A stretch of 7,835 nt of DNA from Bacteroidales bacterium UBA755 (GTDB lineage Bacteria; Bacteroidota; Bacteroidia; Bacteroidales; UBA932). The position numbers and the translations under genes were made by a program. Below, in pieces: positions 5,233-7,835 of the stretch. Each line of letters opens with the position of its first letter. The first letter of the stretch is position 1. The stretch lies in contig DBKH01000053.1 of NCBI GenBank assembly GCA_002297815.1, forward strand, positions 1-7,835, given 5' to 3'. The notes under the pieces are model-generated. The model saw nothing but the letters and a program-made list of their open reading frames with translations. It did not search any database and was not told where the DNA came from.

Positions 5233-6003
5233 ATGAAGGCATTGGCGAACAATTTCGGAGTTGCGGAGATTGAGTTCCGTGACTGGCAGGGAAAAGGGCT
5301 GGTGATTCTCAACGGCGTGGTCAATATCGACACGGACAATGAGAAATACAAGGCTGCGGAGATTTTGGAGATTACGGTTCCGGATTTGAGCATCGGCAGA
5401 AGTGCGGTGACCGCGGTATTTCTGAGATCATCAAAGGCGGACGGCGCGAGCACGATTGTGAAGTCCTGGATAAAGGATGTGAGGACTATATGCGTGGAAA
5501 AGTTGCCGGAGTTTGACGAGTTCGGGCCGCTGACTCTGTATTTCGCATCGGCTTATGTCACGCTCGGCCATAGGATGGACTGCCCTCTGAACACAGTCCT
5601 TAGACCGTCAATCGTAAATGGAACGAGCGGCAGCCAGTCAGCCACAGACACGAAGGGCGTAGTCACCGAGCATTGGTGTTACCTGTACATCTGCTTCAGC
5701 AAGTTCGCGGGGGCGGACTACAAGGATGCCTTCGAGTGTTCGGTGGATGGACTGCCTGAGGACATCGACATCACGTTCCCGGTGGTGACGGCAAGCGCAT
5801 ATTCCTACACGTTCGGGACTCCTACCTCAGTCTGTAGGCTAAAGGGAAAGACGTTTTCCTGCGAGGGACGGCTTGCGTTCGGAGAGGGCTCCAATCAAGG
5901 GGACTTCATCAGCATTTTCATTGTCCGGAACGGTGCCGACAAAACAGCTATCGAAGGGAACACCGCTGATGCGGACTCCGATTCAGATGACATCAACCAA
6001 TAA
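5233..6003 (+). CDS. Unrecognised 256-residue protein, phage-like cassette
   Basis: I do not recognise this family. It lies 4 nt after the previous stop, with GAGG about 8 nt ahead of the ATG, so it belongs to the same operon. Residues 45-65 (LEITVPDLSIGRSAVTAVFL) resemble the YIDFNDADFPRSEVDCFL stretch in the extension of the upstream protein (285-302): acidic residue, RS, V, then FL in similar spacing. The two may therefore share a domain. The remainder is rich in beta-forming and aromatic residues with eight cysteines. The last 20 residues are strongly acidic (EGNTADADSDSDDINQ). There is no signal peptide, TM helix or catalytic motif. A structural or accessory role alongside its neighbour is the best guess. 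Confidence 0.72.
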   Translation: MKALANNFGVAEIEFRDWQGKGLVILNGVVNIDTDNEKYKAAEILEITVPDLSIGRSAVTAVFLRSSKADGASTIVKSWIKDVRTICVEKLPEFDEFGPLTLYFASAYVTLGHRMDCPLNTVLRPSIVNGTSGSQSATDTKGVVTEHWCYLYICFSKFAGADYKDAFECSVDGLPEDIDITFPVVTASAYSYTFGTPTSVCRLKGKTFSCEGRLAFGEGSNQGDFISIFIVRNGADKTAIEGNTADADSDSDDINQ

Positions 6004-6043
6004 TATCAATACTATTGTTCAACCATTTTAAAACCATTTTATT

Positions 6044-6724
6044 ATGAAGTACATTCCATCAATCGCCTTCGAGGAGATATCAGGCTCGGCGAAGGGCGTG
6101 ACCGCGGCTAAGGTCCGGGGGCGCAAGTACATCCGCAACCGTGGCTACGGAGGCGGTTTCAAGACGGCGGCGCAGTCTTCCGTCAAGGCAATCTTCAAGC
6201 AGCTCTCGCAGGGCTGGAAGGGTCTCACCAATGCTCAGATCCTCGCTTGGAACGCATTGGCGAACACGCAGAAGGGCAAGTCCGTTCTCGGCACGTCGAG
6301 CAAGATCTCAGGAGCGAACCTCTATTCGAGGCTGAACTTCTGGATCGTCAAGGCCGGTGGTGCAGCGCTATCCACTCCACCTGTGCTTACGGGTGTCGAT
6401 GCGCCTTGCGAGGCTGACCTGTCGCTCACCGCGGCGAACTTCCATTTCCAGCTGCCAGATCCGCCGGCAGAAAAGGACGACCTCAGGCTGGTCATTATGG
6501 CGTCGGCTCCGCAGAGCAAGGGCGTGACCAGAGCCTACAGCAAGGCAGTGAGCATCGGCGCTCCGAGAGCCATCGTAGACGAGCAGATCGGCATCCTTGC
6601 CGACTACAAGGCGGTTCACGGGGAGGTTTCGGCAGCCGCACCGAAGGTGTTCCTGAAGTATTTCTTCATCAACGTCAAGACTGGCGAGAAGTCCGGCGAG
6701 ATGCTCGGGGAGATTTCGCTTTAG
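6044..6724 (+). CDS. DUF6266-like protein, paralogue 3
   Basis: This 226-residue protein has no assigned function and is the most canonical of the trio. The N-terminus MKYIPSIAFEEISGSAKGVT is followed by a basic segment KVRGRKYIRNRGYGGG (23-38), then QSSVKAIFKQLSQGWKGLTNAQILAWNALA (44-73, in two halves) and ISGANLYSRLN (88-98). Residues 110-200 are a beta-like middle. It ends FLKYFFINVKTGEKSG...ISL (203-226), matching the C-terminal motif of its paralogues. No Shine-Dalgarno precedes the ATG; the leader is A/T-rich with AACCATTTT repeated in tandem, usual for Bacteroidota. GC-rich coding sequence with strong bias for C/G-ending codons, unlike the export genes at the left. A terminator-like hairpin follows. 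Confidence 0.78.
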   Translation: MKYIPSIAFEEISGSAKGVTAAKVRGRKYIRNRGYGGGFKTAAQSSVKAIFKQLSQGWKGLTNAQILAWNALANTQKGKSVLGTSSKISGANLYSRLNFWIVKAGGAALSTPPVLTGVDAPCEADLSLTAANFHFQLPDPPAEKDDLRLVIMASAPQSKGVTRAYSKAVSIGAPRAIVDEQIGILADYKAVHGEVSAAAPKVFLKYFFINVKTGEKSGEMLGEISL

Positions 6725-6744
6725 CCATCGTTTAGTTCATCATC

Positions 6745-6820
6745 GCCCCGTCACTTGGAATCGCTCGGCATTCGGAAGTGTTTCCGAATCTGCAAAGTCA
6801 GTGACGGGGCTTTGTTTTTC
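6745..6820 (+). terminator. Nested hairpin terminator between the DUF6266-like genes and the lysozyme
   Basis: GCCCCGTCAC (6745-6754) pairs perfectly with GTGACGGGGC (6801-6810), followed at once by TTTGTTTTTC. A second stem ATTCGGAA/TTCCGAAT (6770-6777 with 6782-6789) with a 4-nt loop sits inside, separated by a large internal loop. The structure fits a Rho-independent terminator but is longer and more elaborate than most. Confidence 0.75.
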
Positions 6821-6863
6821 TCTTATGATTAAGAAATCAAACAAACTGATAATACTCAACATT

Positions 6864-7294
6864 ATGAAATCAAGCGAGAAAGCATATTCGTTGATACGGC
6901 AGTTCGAGGGGCTGCAACTAAAGGCTTGCAGGTGTCCTGCCGGAGTCTGGACTGTCGGATATGGGCATACATCTGGAGTAGAGCCAGGTATAGCCGTCAC
7001 GAAAGAACAGGCTGAGGCGTTCTTGCGGCAAGACATTGTTGCGATCGAGAATGTCGTCAATGCGGAGTGTCTGAATCTTCGCCAATGCCAGTTAGATGCC
7101 CTGGTGTCCTTCGTGTTCAATGTCGGAGGCGGCAACTTCCGTAAATCCACTCTATTGAAGAAAATCAAGGCGAATCCGGATGACAACTCGATTATGGACG
7201 AGTTCCGCGGTGGGTGTATGCGAAAGGTGTTGTGTTGCCTGGACTACAGAAACGCAGACTTGCTGAGATGAGACTTTATTTTTCGGAGGACTGA
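6864..7294 (+). pseudogene. GH24 (T4-type) lysozyme, frameshifted near the C-terminus
   Basis: Endolysin-like muramidase that would cleave the MurNAc-GlcNAc bond of peptidoglycan. From the ATG at 6864 the active-site pattern is E15 (QFEGLQLKA), C24 (CRCPAG) and T30 (VWTVGYGHT). The spacings 9 and 15 equal E11-D20-T26 of T4 lysozyme, with Cys in the Asp position as in many phage lysozymes. LDALVSFVFNVGGGNF is the expected helix motif. After DEFR (codon 7206-7208) the frame runs into unrelated residues and stops at 7271. Skipping GG at 7209-7210, or restoring one missing base, gives WVYAKGVVLPGLQKRR then LAEMRLYFSED, the normal ending of the family, stopping at 7292-7294, 3 nt before the next ATG. 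Either a true one-base deletion or a sequencing error. The catalytic part is intact. Earlier starts (GTG 6801, ATG 6825) fall in or beside the terminator. Confidence 0.85.
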
Positions 7295-7297
7295 GAT

Positions 7298-7600
7298 ATG
7301 GAGACATTGACATTCATCGGAACTTACATCATCCCGTTGTTAACTGCGGCGATTGGTTGGATTGTAGGTTCACGTAAGCGGAAGAACGACTTTCTAAAAG
7401 ATTTGCAGGCTTCAATAAACCTTTTGTCTGCGGAGAACAAACGCCTATTGGAAGAAATCACCAACGCTAATGCCGAGATTGTGGCCGTCAGAAAGGAGAA
7501 CGAGGAGTTGAAGGCTTCCGTTGATAGGCTATGCACGGAGAACTCTCAGCTGAAGGACGAAGTCCGGCAGCTGAGGGAACAGATCAGGCAACAGAAATGA
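7298..7600 (+). CDS. Small membrane-anchored coiled-coil protein, holin/spanin-like by position
   Basis: This 100-residue protein has one hydrophobic segment at 6-24 (FIGTYIIPLLTAAIGWIVG), a basic stop-transfer RKRKN at 26-30, and then an almost continuous coiled coil from 31 to 98 with leucines and isoleucines in heptad spacing (LLSAENKRLLEEITNANAE, then LKASVDRL and LKDEVRQLREQI). The positive-inside rule places the coiled coil in the cytoplasm if the N-terminus is outside. The start is fixed by GGAGGAC at 7285-7291. It follows the repaired lysozyme stop by 3 nt, so the two were one translational unit. Proteins of this build commonly accompany lysozymes in Bacteroidales phage-like cassettes. 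A lysis-helper role fits, but the sequence has no diagnostic motif, and a structural scaffold is equally possible. Confidence 0.82.
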   Translation: METLTFIGTYIIPLLTAAIGWIVGSRKRKNDFLKDLQASINLLSAENKRLLEEITNANAEIVAVRKENEELKASVDRLCTENSQLKDEVRQLREQIRQQK

Positions 7601-7793
7601 ATAAAGGCAGGTCATCGTTGTAGCTGATGCCTGCCTTTTTCAGACGCTTGCGGTCATAGACCTTTTTCGACTTGTGGGTGATTGATCTCATCAGGATCTG
7701 TTTACCGTACCTCTCGATTTCTTCCGCTCTTGAAGCCCTGCGGTTAGCCAGAAGAAAGTCCTTTTCTGTGATACGCAGTTTCTTGTTCTTCAT
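7584..7793 (-). CDS. Small basic conserved-type protein, function unknown
   Basis: This is a 69-residue, Lys/Arg-rich protein with the pattern KLRITEKDFLLANRRASRAEEIE, then a glycine turn, HKSKKVYDRKR (40-50) and an end LPLF. The look, especially SKKVYDRKR, matches a short hypothetical protein I associate with Bacteroidales mobile regions; no function is known to me. A TAnnTTTG box lies 23-30 nt upstream of the start. Its last 17 nt overlap the end of the convergent coiled-coil gene, and its 3' part encodes the plus-strand terminator on the opposite strand. No TM segment or signal peptide; the charge suggests nucleic-acid binding, which is inference. Confidence 0.72.
   Translation of the reverse strand: MKNKKLRITEKDFLLANRRASRAEEIERYGKQILMRSITHKSKKVYDRKRLKKAGISYNDDLPLFISVA
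7603..7640 (+). terminator. Rho-independent terminator of the lysis pair
   Basis: AAAGGCAGG (7603-7611) pairs perfectly with CCTGCCTTT (7630-7638), followed by further T residues to 7640. The 18-nt loop can close further with CATC/GATG. It starts 3 nt after the upstream stop and lies wholly inside the 3' end of the convergent gene. Confidence 0.85.
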
Positions 7794-7815
7794 ATGTTGA
7801 ATATATTTCTGCCCA

Positions 7816-7823
7816 CAAAGTTA
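7816..7823 (-). promoter_or_regulatory. Bacteroidota -7 promoter box for the minus-strand gene
   Basis: On the minus strand the sequence is TAACTTTG, an exact match to the TAnnTTTG -7 consensus. It would place the start of transcription about 15-20 nt ahead of the ATG. The expected -33 TTTG would lie beyond the window edge. Confidence 0.6.
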
Positions 7824-7835
7824 ATACAAATCATT

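Noticed and set aside
4694..5242. Long minus-strand frame of 182 codons
   Set aside because: It lies entirely opposite well-supported plus-strand genes and shows no motif or start signal.
6801..6863. Upstream starts for the lysozyme (GTG 6801 or ATG 6825)
   Set aside because: They fall inside the terminator stem or its T-tract region, and the family begins near the ATG at 6864.

Overview
The window reads as chromosomal or prophage-derived DNA of a member of Bacteroidales (Bacteroidota). Four things suggest this. The export genes at the left are of a Bacteroidota type. Several genes lack a Shine-Dalgarno sequence. A TAnnTTTG-type -7 box sits in front of the last gene. The right half resembles small phage-like cassettes (DUF6266-like proteins, GH24 lysozyme, TM plus coiled-coil protein, short basic protein) known from this order. 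No species can be named from the sequence.

Layout. (1) 1-1317: AT-rich export operon. It holds the C-terminal ATPase part of an ABC exporter, cut by the window edge, followed 2 nt later by a very short HlyD-like membrane-fusion protein. The pair is typical of peptide or bacteriocin secretion; no precursor peptide is visible in the window. (2) About 1405-3240: roughly 1.8 kb without a credible protein gene. It is GC-rich and packed with imperfect hairpins of 45-100 nt, and is the most unusual part of the window. Six hairpins carry a related 13-14 nt apical loop (plus strand TCC-N7/8-TCC, one ending TGC; minus strand GGA-N7/8-GGA). The hexamer TCCGCT or its complement occurs 13 times. GNRA-type loops on the minus strand hint that, if this is an RNA, it is read from the minus strand. 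I recognise no known RNA family. (3) 3298-6724: four plus-strand genes. Three encode related proteins with a DUF6266-like N-terminal module and a shared C-terminal [Y/F]-x-[F/L]-x(2-3)-[D/N]-x-[K/E]-T-G motif. The fourth is unrecognised and may share a domain with the extension of its upstream neighbour. (4) 6745-6820: nested hairpin with a T-rich tail, probably a terminator. (5) 6864-7638: lysis-like pair made of a GH24 lysozyme, frameshifted near its C-terminus in this sequence, and a small protein with one TM segment and a long coiled coil, closed by a clear terminator. (6) 7584-7793, minus strand: small basic conserved protein converging on the lysis pair.

Working together: the left operon would secrete a peptide. 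The right half looks like a reduced phage-derived cassette with cell-wall hydrolysis but without capsid, portal or terminase genes in view. The hairpin block lies between them. Its neighbourhood recalls large ornate phage-associated RNAs such as GOLLD and ROOL, but that link is inference; a single-stranded-DNA function or a decayed element is not excluded.
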